A stretch of DNA of 64,000 bases from JACKBK01 sp963707275 (lineage in GTDB: Bacteria; Chloroflexota; Anaerolineae; JAAEKA01): the NCBI GenBank assembly GCA_963707275.1, contig CAVPPH010000013.1:461772-525771 (forward strand), written 5' to 3'. The notes beneath the pieces were generated by a model. It was not told where the DNA came from. It ran no database searches and saw only the letters and a list, made by a program, of their open reading frames with translations. A program made the translations under genes and the position numbers. Positions 1-11,100 of this stretch are shown here, one piece after another; position 1 is the first letter of the stretch, and the number at the start of each line of letters is the position of its first letter.

Positions 1-3000
1 ACGTGCCGGCAGTCAGCTCGTAGTAGTCGGTCAGCCCGTCGCCGTCGGTGTCAGCCTTAGTGGCATCGGTGCCCTTCGCATCTTTGGCCGACACCTCCCA
101 GCCGTCGCTGAGGCCGTCGCCGTCCGAGTCCCAAAGCGTCGCGCAGGTGCTCGTTGCGTTGGCCGGCAGGCCATTCGTGCAGTCCGCCGTCTCCTGGCTG
201 TTCAGCAGGCCGTCGTTGTCCACGTCGGCGTTGAAGTCCTGCTGCCACCGTCTGGCTGACCGGGTTGTACGCAGTTCCATGCCACCAGGCCGTCCAGCGT
301 GTTGGGCAGCACGTCGAAGTAGAAGTAGGAGTACTTGTCCGAATCCTGATTGGGGCCTTTGCTGTAATTGGTTTTAACGTCGCAGGTGTAGCCGATGACG
401 TCCCAGTAGCAGGCCTCGTAGCGCAGGTTCGCCTCGATGGTAGTCGTTACAGGGATCGCCGTGTTGCGTCCGGATGCGTACGTGTCGCTGATCGTCTGGC
501 CGCCGAACTTGAAAGTCAAGCTGGTCGTCGGGGTGTGACAGTATTTGGTCACCTTGTTGTCGGCAACGTCGCAGTAGGCAGAGGCGTCACCGCTCTCACC
601 GATCACGTTGGGTGTGTTGGCGGCATAGTAGTTCGCCAAATAGCCAGGTGTATTGTCGATGGTGTCCCAGCGCGCGAACCCCCAACTGTTCGTCACGTCG
701 TCTGCGTTTCCGCTTCGGTTGTTGGTTGCCCCATAGGTGTTCGCCTTGTCGGGGTTGGCAACGATGGTCGTGGTGATGGAGGTGGTGATGAACCCCCACG
801 TCTGGAACATCGGTCCGGTGGTGGGCGCGGAGGCGTCACCGCTGTTGCCGCCCGAACTGCCCAGCGTCACCTGAAGTTGCCCGCTTTGCACGCCTGTGCC
901 GTCGTTGGGGATCTTGGCCAGCAGTGCGTACTTGAATACCTCGTTGGTCAGCCATTCCATCGCATCGGCGTATTGCGACGCCGGGTTCCAGTTGCCCGGT
1001 GGCGATACCCCAGATGAGCCAGATCACGACGTAGATTGCCAGCTCGATCAGCAGGCCGTAGCCGGTGCCTGCGATATAGATCAGGATTAGCGTGAGGACC
1101 AACTGCGCGAGGGCGACAATGGTGGCAGCCTCGGCCTGGCCCTTGGACTCGCTCTTCTGGATGCCCGACAGCCCGTTGTTGGCGTAGGAGACCCAGGTGA
1201 TGACGATGATGATCACCGTGACCGCGACGGCCACCGCCGCGCCGGCCACCTTGGCCCACATGCTGGCGCTGGCGCCGGTCGCCGCGTCCTCGACGAAGTC
1301 CTGGCTGATCTCCGATTCCTCGGCGATTGCGCTCAGCCGCTGCCGGCCCGCGACCTCGGACACGTCGCTGCTCAGGTCTTCCAGCACATCGAAGTCGTCG
1401 TCTCTCGACGACAGCGTCCGAGAGCTCGGGGTCGTCAGGCGCGGGCTCGACATTGCCCGCTGGGTTCACGGGCTTGCTGAACCACCCGCCTACCTTGTTC
1501 ACTATCCATCTGCCCATTTTGAACAGCTTCGTCAGCAATCCCGGGATCATGTAGCGCACGAGAAAAATCCCGCCGATATAGCCGGTTCCGAGCAGTGTCA
1601 GGGTGGCTGACCAGTCGCGCATGCCATCCAGCGTGCCGCGCGTGTCCACGGCCAGGAAGAACGAATCCAGGTCGTATACCTTGCGCACGTAGTCCGGCAT
1701 GGTGTAGGTCTCGAAATCGATCAGCCAGCCGAAACCGGCCTCCGATGCCGCGGCCACGATCGCCGGCTGTCCGTTGATGGCAACGATGTTCGAGCGCCCG
1801 AAATAATAGACCATGAAAAGCTGCTGCACCATGCTGAAGTAGCGCTGCGTGGCCTGGCTGGGATAGCGGCGACTGAGTTCACCCAACGCCGACTGGTAGG
1901 GCTGGTCGGACGGCGACGCCAGCGGCAGCGCCTGCCACCCCGACTGGCCATCGCTGCCGGTCGCGCACGCGTAGGTGGTCAACTGCGTCTGGTGCATGGT
2001 CGCCATCGGCACGTTGGAGAGCGACGCGGACAGGGCAAGAACAACGCCAGCGTCCTGCTTGGTCATGTTCAGCAGGTCTTTGCCGCCGCTGGTTTCCTGG
2101 TAGGCGAGGGCCAGCGTCGGTGTAAGCTGATTACTGGCGGTGACTGCACAATCGACGTAGTGTTCGTTGAGCATTTCCAGAGTTGTGGTCGTGTTCGTCG
2201 TCGCCAGCGCCTCGTCGCGGTGCGGATAGGTGCCCGTCAGCACGTGCATGATGGACGGCGTGATGCCCCAGGTGGTGGTGATGGGCTGGTTCTGAGCGGG
2301 GTTCGTGAAGTTTAGCGCCAGCTCGCTGATCGCGGTATCGGTGTACAGGTAGGTGCCTGCCAGCCCTGCCGACATGAGCTGCATCAGTACCTTGTCCTCG
2401 TCGGGGACGTTGGGGTTTGTGCTGACTTGCGGCACGTTGGTGCCGGTGCCGAACAGGCCGACCTGCACGTCCTGGATCTGTGTGATGCTGACGCCGGTAA
2501 GCTGCACCTCATCCTCCAGGTAAGAGGCGACAATAGACTCCTCCGTCAGCACGCAGCCTCCCGAATCGTCACAGGTGCAATTCGGATCGCCGGCCTGGCA
2601 GCCGGCCACCGCCTGGTCCAGGGCAGCCTGCGTCAGCCAGCGGATCCGGCCGTTGGCCAGCAGCGGCGAGCTGGAGATGACGTTCTGGGCTTCGTCAGCA
2701 CGTCAGCGCAATGCGCGCGGCATAGGCGTAGATCTTGCCGGCCGACTCGACGGTCTGCAACGGCACCCACAAACTGTAGCAGTTGACCGTGTTCGAGCCG
2801 GTGGTGCAGGAGTTGCGCGCGCTGATCCCATATTCCAGGCTCAGGGTCGGCGAGATCTGGCTTTCCACCTCGAGCACCGGGATAAGCTGCATGTCGTCGG
2901 TCGAGTTGTTGAGGTCCTGGATCTGGCCCAGGCTATCCGCCGGCCAGTCCAGCGTCGTCAGGCTGTAGCGCAGGTGGTCGGTGATCGGCCGCATCTGGAT

Positions 3001-4707
3001 GTCGATGTACAGCGAGTTGCCGGCCTGCGGTCCGCTGATGGTCAACTGGAACTGCTTTCGATACGGCTCGACCGCGAACGGCGAGATGTCGTTCCCGTCA
3101 GGTACACCGTCGCCGTCGTTGTCGTCGTCCCACAGGTTGGGCACGCCGTCATGGTCGAAGTCGATGAAATTGACGAAGTCGTCACCGGTGAGGGTCGGCT
3201 TCCACTCGTCGCCGTCATCCATGCCGTCGCCGTTGCTGTCTGAGGACAACGGATTGCCTCGTCCACGTCTGGTTGTTGTAAACAAAGCCCTCGACCTCCA
3301 CGGTGTCTGTGATGCCGTCGTAGTCGCTGTCAACGTTGCTGTAGTCGGTGCCCAGGCACCACTCGGTCTCGTTGAGCAGGCCGTCGCCGTCCGAATCGTC
3401 GCCCGGTAGGATGTCGCTGTAGAGGCTGCGGCAGTCCTGCAGGTCGGTCGTGTCAACGGCACGCGGCGCGAGATCGGTTTGCCAGCGCGCGATGTAGTCC
3501 TGCAAGCCGGTCGTTCCACCCTGCAGTGCACCCACGTCCTGCAACGCTTCGGCCAGCGGCGCGGCCTCGGCAGTGCGGTCGAAGCGAATCAGCCGCCCCG
3601 CCTCCAGCAGTGGCTGCGAGACCATCGTCAGCACCAGCGCGCTCACCACGCCGACGTAGAGCGACCGCCGTCGTTGCTGCGTGCCCAGGACGGTCAACGC
3701 CAGCGCGCCCAGGAGAACGGCCAGCGCCAGCATCCCAACGCGGCGCAACGGCTGCTGGATTGGCGCCAGCAGATGACCCACGGTGAGCTGTCGCGGCGCT
3801 TACCTGGGCGCGCAGCGGCGCCAGCCAGTTGCCGGTCGTGGAACTGGCTGGCGCAGTAGAATCGACGCCATCGGGCAGCACGAGGCCGCTGCCATCACCG
3901 GCCGGCTGGGGCACCTTGATCGGCGCAATCGGGTCGTTGTAGCGCGAAAAATCGACCACCATGTGTAGACGGGCATCGGCGCGTTCCGTCGCATTGGGCA
4001 GGTTAATGTCCAGGATCTGACGGCGCGGCAGGCCGTTCCCGTCCACCCACAACTCGCCGGCCCCGCTCATGGCCTGAAGGGCAGGGCTGGCCTGGATCTG
4101 TGCACCTTGGGGCAGTTGGGCGGCCAATGTCGCCTGGGCACGCTGGCGCTGGTACTCGGCGAACGCCGGACCGTCGAGGTTGAAGGTGTAACGGCGCAGC
4201 ACGCCGTCGGCAGTGGACACCGGATCGCCCTCGACCACGTCAGTCGCCGCGGCCAGATAGCCCAGATAGTCGCCGCCCGGCGCAGACGCCGCCCAGCGGA
4301 TCCTCAACGATCTGCCAGCGCCCGTTGTAGCCGATGTATGCTCTCGTTCCCGCCAGAATCAGCTCGACCGGCCTCTCCGTGCCCGCGTAGAGTAGCAGGC
4401 GAGCGCGCGACTCGTCGCCGCTGTCCAGGCGTGTCGCCCTTGTCATGTCGCCTAGCACGCGCATGGCTGAGGTCTGGTCGCCCTTGCCGGCGTTGCTGTG
4501 CATTGCCTTGGGGATCAGCGTTTGCTCCACGTCGGCCACCATGTGATAGCTGGCCTGGGCATGCGCTTCGGCAAAGACACCGGCCAGTCTCTCCTGCGGC
4601 GACGGCGGCGCGGCGCTGGTCAGGGCCAGCCCAAGGGTGCTCGTGATCGCCAACATGACCAGGAACGGAACGAAGAGCATCAGTTTGCGGCGGTGTGACG
4701 AAGACAT
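1..4707 (-). CDS. Giant multidomain surface protein, copy A (partial, C-terminal part beyond window)
   Basis: First of three tandem paralogs; its 3' part lies left of position 1. I chose the ATG at 4707 (MSSSHRRKLMLF...) over a GTG at 4719 because a GAGG-type site precedes it and a hydrophobic signal/anchor follows. Readable blocks in order: a lipoprotein-like beta domain (about 4600-3900, with GELWVDGNGLPRRQILD), two membrane segments (about 3740-3590), Ca-binding TSP3 repeats (DSDGDGLLNE, DDDNDGDGVPDG; about 3400-3090), a long domain shared by all copies (about 2610-1600), three membrane segments (about 1585-1005), an unnamed conserved domain, and a second TSP3 block running off the edge. 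At least six frame changes interrupt it, for example near 4280, where paralog B (GVAPGGDYLGY) shows one extra base. A SARP-like box lies upstream. Role inferred: giant cell-surface protein; no enzymatic motif seen. Confidence 0.75.
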
Positions 4708-4800
4708 TGGAAACCTCACAGTTCTTGTGTGAAACAGTCGGTGGCTCCAGGACCGGTAGTCCCGGCCAGTGCGCGTGGGCTCCGGCTGTGGTTGGCGTCA

Positions 4801-4833
4801 AGTATAGCAGTCAATCGTATCAGGATCGCATCA
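4801..4833 (-). promoter_or_regulatory. SARP-box-like promoter of giant gene A
   Basis: Read on the minus strand, heptamer TGATGCG (4833-4827), 4 nt, heptamer TGATACG (4822-4816), 9 nt, then TATACT (4806-4801) as -10. No -35 hexamer sits 17 nt upstream of the -10, as expected for an activator-dependent promoter. The same arrangement occurs at 36015-36047 and 41304-41336. The implied leader to the gene A start is about 90 nt. Confidence 0.6.
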
Positions 4834-5166
4834 AGCCAGGCGCGTCCGCGTATCAGCCCCCGCGATTCTGCGAACATCTCGCAGTCGGCCCAGTGCGTCG
4901 AATCTACTGTCTGAAGCTACTAAGGCCCTACGGGGCCCGGGTAGCGAGATCCCAGCGGCCGATGAATCTCAAGAAATGGTTTCGACAACAGCCCGCCCGA
5001 CCGTAAAACGGATCGGGCTACAAGGTGAAAGCCCTATCCGGGCTAGGATCCAGGCCCGAAGGGCCTTCCACATTGTAGCCGGACGGCTTTCAGCCTCCGG
5101 CGGGTCTGGTTTTCGCGTCGGGACGCGCCCGGTAGTACTACCGGGCGCGTCCCTCGACATCGTTGG
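4834..5166. repeat. Intergenic palindrome cluster with perfect 34-bp inverted repeat
   Basis: The gap between giant genes B and A holds nested inverted repeats. GGCTACAA (5016-5023) pairs with TTGTAGCC (5073-5080), and a perfect 34-bp palindrome occupies 5120-5153 (half-site GGGACGCGCCCGGTAGT). The palindrome starts 14 nt beyond the stop of gene B, so it can form a strong hairpin in the 3' end of that transcript. It has no U tract. A REP-like element or a processing/termination hairpin are both possible. I see no gene here. Confidence 0.6.
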
Positions 5167-8100
5167 TTACTCCATGACCAGCGGCAGCCAATATTTCTGA
5201 TGCTCGATGATTACGCGCACGGGTGGCTGGAGCGGTTCGACGTTGCCGGCCAGGTCGGTGGCGCGGCTGCGGATGGCCAGATGGAAAGATCTGCGCTTCG
5301 ATTACCACGGCCCAGACGTCGGTTCCCGGCGGAAGCTGGTCGGCGGGCGGCACGTCGGTCACGACCCAGGCTGGCCAGCAGGTCGCGGGCAGCGTCGCCC
5401 AGCAGTGCCGCAGTCCCAGGTCGTCCCGCCGTCCAGGCTGACATCGACGCGCTCCACCGCCCAGCCGTCGGCGGCCAGACCCCAGACCAGGACCTGGCGG
5501 TCGGTGAGGACCGCACCGGCCTCGGGGTAGACGATTTCGGAAGCCGGTGCGACCGTGTCGACCGTGACGGCGACTGGCTGTCGACGCCGGACCGACATTG
5601 CCGGCGGCGTCGGTGGCGCGCACGCGCAGGCTGTGCTGGACGCCCTCGCCGGGCGGCAGGAACCAGTGGAAGGTCCACGAAGCGGCGCCGTTGCCGTCGT
5701 CGCCGTAGGGCGGGGCGACAGGCTGCCACGGGCCGCCGTCGATCTGGATCTCGACGAGGTCGACCGATCCGTCCTCCGGATCGACGGCCACGCCGGTGAG
5801 GCGGGCCTGGGAGCCGCCGAGGACAGGAGGCAAGGCATCGATGGAAGCAACGGGAGCCTCGTTGTCAACAGCGACCACCACGGCGTCCGCCTCACCGGCA
5901 TGGCCGTAGACATCGAAGGCACGCGCCCGGCAGCGTGAACTGGCCGCTGGCGGGCACGTCGATCTGCGCCGACCAGGCGCGGGTGCCATGGCCGGGATTC
6001 CACGGACCGTCGTCGACTCGCACCTCGACCGAAGTGACACCGCCGCCGCCCGGATCGCTGGCCGAGCCGGTGATCGTCTGCAGGCCTGAGGGCAGGGTTG
6101 CGCCGCTGGCGGGCAGGGCGATCTGCACGCGATGGGCGGATGGCCGTCGACCGCGTGGCTGAGGCTGGCGGTCGAGAGCGCCGGCTCGCCCGGCTCGACC
6201 GCGGCCTGGACGGTAGCGGTCACCGTCACAGCGTCGGTGTTGAGGATGTTCTGCTTGACGCGCGCCGTGACCGTCAGGAACAGGCTGGCGTCGGGCTGGA
6301 GTGTGCCGAGATCGATGAACCAGCGGTCGTCCTGCGGCGCATCGGTGGGCGGCGGCCAGCCGGCCAGGCTCTCGAAGCGCAGGCCGTCGCTGCCTGAGAC
6401 GATCAGCGTCGCACTGTCCAGCGGGGTGGCGTCAAGATTGCTGACGTTGAAGACATAGCGCAACAGCGAGCCGGGACCGGGGATCTGGCCCAGGTGGTCA
6501 GGGCTGGCGATGGTCACGCGGGCGTGGTGGGCGTTGGGCTGGCCGGCGTTGGGATCGAGGTCCTGCACCAGGCCAGGCCAACTGTAGGCGCTGGCCCACG
6601 GCCCGTTCAGCGGGTTGAGATCGGGCAGGACGCTGCGCACAGCCAGGCTGTCGTCCATGACGAAGGCGTGCAGGCGCACCACGCCGGTCGCGTTGACCGC
6701 GCTGCGCGGGATGCGGATCTCGGTGGCGGTAGTGGCGCCGTGGACGGCCAGGAAGTTGGGATCGTTGACCTGCTGCCAGCCGCTGCCGTTCCAGGCCAGC
6801 AACTGTTGGCTGTCCGGACCGGAGACGACTACGAAGTCAGCCTCGAAAGGCAACGTCTCCGTGGCGCCGCCGTAGGGCGTGGTTGTGCCGCCGGTCTGCG
6901 TGTCGAGATGCAGCAAGCCTGTGCCGTCGGGTCCCCAGCGCGGGCCATCCCAGGCCAGGAAGAGGTCGTCGCTGTCCCAGGTGGCGTAGAGGCTGACGGC
7001 GCGGCCCGGCCGCGGATCGCTGCCCAGCAGTTCCGTGTCGGGCTGCCACTCGCCGTTGGCGAAGTCGAGATACCCGTCGACCTGGACCGTACTCTGCCAG
7101 ACGCCGATGGGGCCGGGGACGGAGCCGGTCTCGGCGAACCATGGGCCGAAGTGGCGGACCGTGCGGTTGCCCGTGCTGTCAACCGCCAGCAGGTGGACAT
7201 ACCACGTGCCGTCGCTGGGGATCTCGCGCGTCGTAGGTCGTGCCGGCGATCGGCGCTGTCTGAGCCGGTACGGTGCCGGTGATCTGGTCGACCGTCGCAT
7301 AGACATCGACCACGCCGCTGCCGTCGGTAGAGGCGAGCCACTCGATCAGCACCTCGCCAGGCGCATTGATGTGGCTGCCCTCCTGCGGCGCGACGCTGAC
7401 CAGGCTGATTGGCGTCGGGCCGAGGTTATCGACGACCACCGTCGAGCTGGCTATCGTGGCGTTGCCGGCGCTGTCGGTCGCCCGGACGCGCGACGGGGAA
7501 GCTGGCGTAGTCGTTGCCCAGATCAGGCGCCCAGGCGAGGGCCCAGTCGCCGCTGCCATCAACCGTGGCGTCCTGGTAGCTGTGGCCGCCGTCAAGGCTG
7601 ACGGCCACCGCAGCCAGACCGCTGCCGTCGTCCGACGCCGACCCCTCCAACGAAACCGTCCGCGTGATCGTGCTCGCGGGTGGCGTGAAGGCGAGCGACG
7701 GTCCGGTCGTGTCGAGCACCAGAACAACGCTGCTGTCGGCCGCGGGCGAAGTGCCGCCGGTGCGGCTGGCGCGCAAGGTGATGGTGTGGCTGCCGTCGTC
7801 CGTCAAGGTAACCGGCATTGCCCAGCTTGTCGCCTGGACCGACGGATCGGCCAGCGCAGCCATGCCCGCGGACACGCCGTCTACCAACACCTCGACCTGA
7901 CCGTCGCCCTCGCTGTCCTGGAAGTGGACATACCCCTTCAGCGTGATCGCTGGCGTGTTGACGGCGCTGTCGGGCGCGGGATCAGCCAGCGCAGCTTCGT
8001 TCTGCGTCGTCACGACGGTGACCGAGACGGCGCTGCTCTGGCCGATGTTGCCGGCCAGGTCAGTCGCGACCGCGCTGATCGTGTGTGTGCCGTTGTCCAG

Positions 8101-11100
8101 GGCAACCTGCGCTTGGTAGCGCTGCGACTGGCCAGGCGATGCAACCGTGAGGACCTGCGTGGCCGTCACCACCCCGCTGTCGACCAGAAAGGTGACGCTA
8201 TCGACACTGAAGCTGGTGACGCCGGGAATGCCGGTGGGCGTCCAGTCGCTGACGTCTGCCGCCAGCATAACCGCCGGGGCGGTGGATGTGGATCCGCCCG
8301 CCGGCGCGATCAGTGCGACGATTGGCGCCGTGCCGTCGGCGATGAAGGCCGAGCGATACCAGTCCGCCGCTGTCGTCGTGGTGTTGCCGACTTCGTCCGC
8401 TGGCCGGCTGTATAGGCGGTAGAGGCCGTCGCCAGAACCCGGCGTAACGCTGGTCGTCCAGTACGAGCCGGCCTGGCCGGCTGTTGCCAGCGTCGCGTTC
8501 TGCCACGTCGAAGGCGGCGTTTCGTCGGCTGCCACCGTCGCGTCGGGGACGTAGACCAGCCCGACCTCGACCGCGGCGACGCCGGACGCGCCCAGCCCGC
8601 AGGAGTTGCCCTCCTTGCCCAGTAATAACGTGGCGGGCATGGCTAACAATTCGTCGTAGCCCATGTCAGCCTTGCTGCCGCCGCCGTTGGGCACCGGCTG
8701 GAACTGGCTGGCCGGGATCGCGTCGATGGCCGGCGAGGCCAGACTGAGGCGCAGGTCGCCCGCGCCGGCGTCCAGGAAGAGCGGGTCGGCGTTGATCTCG
8801 CCGATGCCGATCGCCAGCGTCCCGGCGTAGTTCTGGCAGGTCGTGCACCAGGCCGGGTCGCTGTTGTAGACCAGATTGTAGGCGTGGAAGATCAGACCAC
8901 CGCCCGCGGTGTCGAGGCCGGTGTCGTTGAGGGCGATGATGTTGAAGCGCGCCAGCAGCCAACTGCCGTTGTCCGCCGCCACCACGCCCGCGCCGGCGTT
9001 GAGAGCCAGCGTGTTGGAGGTCAGCTGGCCGGAGGAGCCGTTGCGGAAGGCCACGCCGGCGTTGCCGTTGCCGGGCAGGCCTGGGTTGTCGGGCGAGATG
9101 CCGCCGATGATGTTGCGGCTGATGCGGATGTTGCTGGAGGCGCCATCGACCGCGATGCCGGCGTCGGTCGCGCCCTCGCCGCCGTTGGTGACGGCGAAGC
9201 CGGTGATCTGGACGTTGGTCGCGCCGTCGATGGTCACTGTCGACCCGCTGGCGTCGCCGTCGATGATTGTGCTGTCCGCGCCCGCGCCGATCAGGCGGAT
9301 GCCGCTGGGCAGGCTGAGCTGTTCGTGGTAGACGCCGCTGTCGACGCCGACCGTCCAGGTGCCAGCGATGTCGGGCACATGGTCGACCGCGTCCTGGATC
9401 GCGTCGAAGGCGGTCACTTGCCACTCGAGGCCGTCGTTGAGGCACTGCTCGCAGTACGCCTGGCTGGCGTAGACGGCTGCCTCGGCTGATTGCGCGTAGC
9501 CGAGATCGACCCGGTCGCCGCTGCCGGGCGGTGCGGGGTCGGAGGGATCGCCGGCATCCACCACCGGCGAGTTGGACTGCGGCCGGTAGTCGTGGGTATT
9601 GGGGTCGGTGAAGCGCGGGTCGGCGAAGATCTCGCCGGGCCCCGGCTGGTCCACCGGCGTGCCGTCGATCTGGAGGTCGTGTCCGTTCTGCCAGTAGGCG
9701 TTGTAGGTGTGCAGCGACGTGGTCGCGCAGCTTTCGATGCCCAGCGCCGTGTCCTGATGGTAGGCCAGGATGGTGTTGCGCACGTCGATGCTGCCGCAGT
9801 CGCTGGCGATAACGCCGTTGTCGTTGCTGACGATAGTGTCGTTGACCAGCGTCGCCAGCGCGTCGCTTCCGTTGACGCTGATGGCGGTACCGGTGTTGCG
9901 GATGATGGCGCGCTTGAGGGTCAGCGAGCCTTGGCCGTCGACCTGGATGCCGTCACTGGTTCCTTCGCCGGCGATGGTCATCAGCGCGACGCCGGCCAGC
10001 CGGGCGTCTTCCACGCCCACCAGAGCCTGCCCTGAGCCTGTCGAAGGGTCAGGCGGCGCGAGGATCGTCAGGCCGGCGCCGCTGCCGAAGAGCGAGACGC
10101 CGTTGACCAGCGCGACCCGCTCGCGGTAGACGCCGGGGTCGATCAGCACCCGCTGCGCGCCGGAGGCGACTGCGTCCTGGATCGAGTTGAAGGCGTCGAC
10201 GCCCCAGGTCAGCCCGTCGTTGTCGCACGACTGGCAGAAGGTGGCATCCACCAATACCGGGTTGCGGTAGGTATAGTAGCCGAGGTCAGCGCCATCGCCG
10301 GCCAGGCCGCGGGCGGCCGAGCCAGCACCGAATCGGAAGACCTGCTCTACGACGTTGAGGAATGCAGCTTCGTTCACCGTCATCAGGCTGACAGGGCTAC
10401 CAGCCGGCGCGACGCGCCAATCGCCAGCGACGCCGTTCTGGCTGGCGAAGCCGCTGTGGCTGTTGAGGGTCGGGCCGCCGTTGCCGGCGTCGTCGATCCA
10501 CCAGGCGGGCAGCGGCGCGGCATTGGGCAGGGCGACGAAGAGGTTGTCCTGCACGAAGATCGCGTTGCTGGGGAGGCTGCCCGGCGTGCTGCGGATCAAG
10601 TTGACGCTCGGTGCGTTGGCCACGAAGGTGTTATGGCGCAGCCGGACGGCCGAAGTCGTCGCGTGGATCGCGGTGCTGTTGGGTAGATTCTGATAGAACA
10701 GGACGTTGCGGATCACCACGTTGTCGCTGTCGCTGACGCTAGGTGACGAGGTCGCATCGCCGCCGAAGTTGACCGTTGATGCCGGTGCTGGCGTTGCGGA
10801 TCGTCAGGTTCTCGATGGTCACGCCGGTGATGTCGGGGTAGGTGGTACGTCGGGTTGGGCAGCAGGCTGATGCCCACGCCGCCGCCCGCGTCCAGGAAGA
10901 CCGCGTCAGGGTCCGTGCCGCGCAGGGTGACACGGATCGCGGCCGGCGTCGATGACCGCCGGCGCGTAGGTGCCGGGCTGAACCAGCAGGATGTCGGAGT
11001 GCCAGGAGGCGTCCAGCGCGGACTGGATCGTGGCGAACGCCGTCTCGCCCCAGACCAGGCCGTCGTTGGCACACGTCTCGCAGAAGTCGTCGTCGATGAC

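Noticed and set aside
4801..4833. Reading TTGATG within the paired heptamers as an ordinary -35
   Set aside because: It lies 22 nt from the -10 in all three promoters, too far for sigma70; the paired 11-bp-spaced heptamers explain the conservation better.
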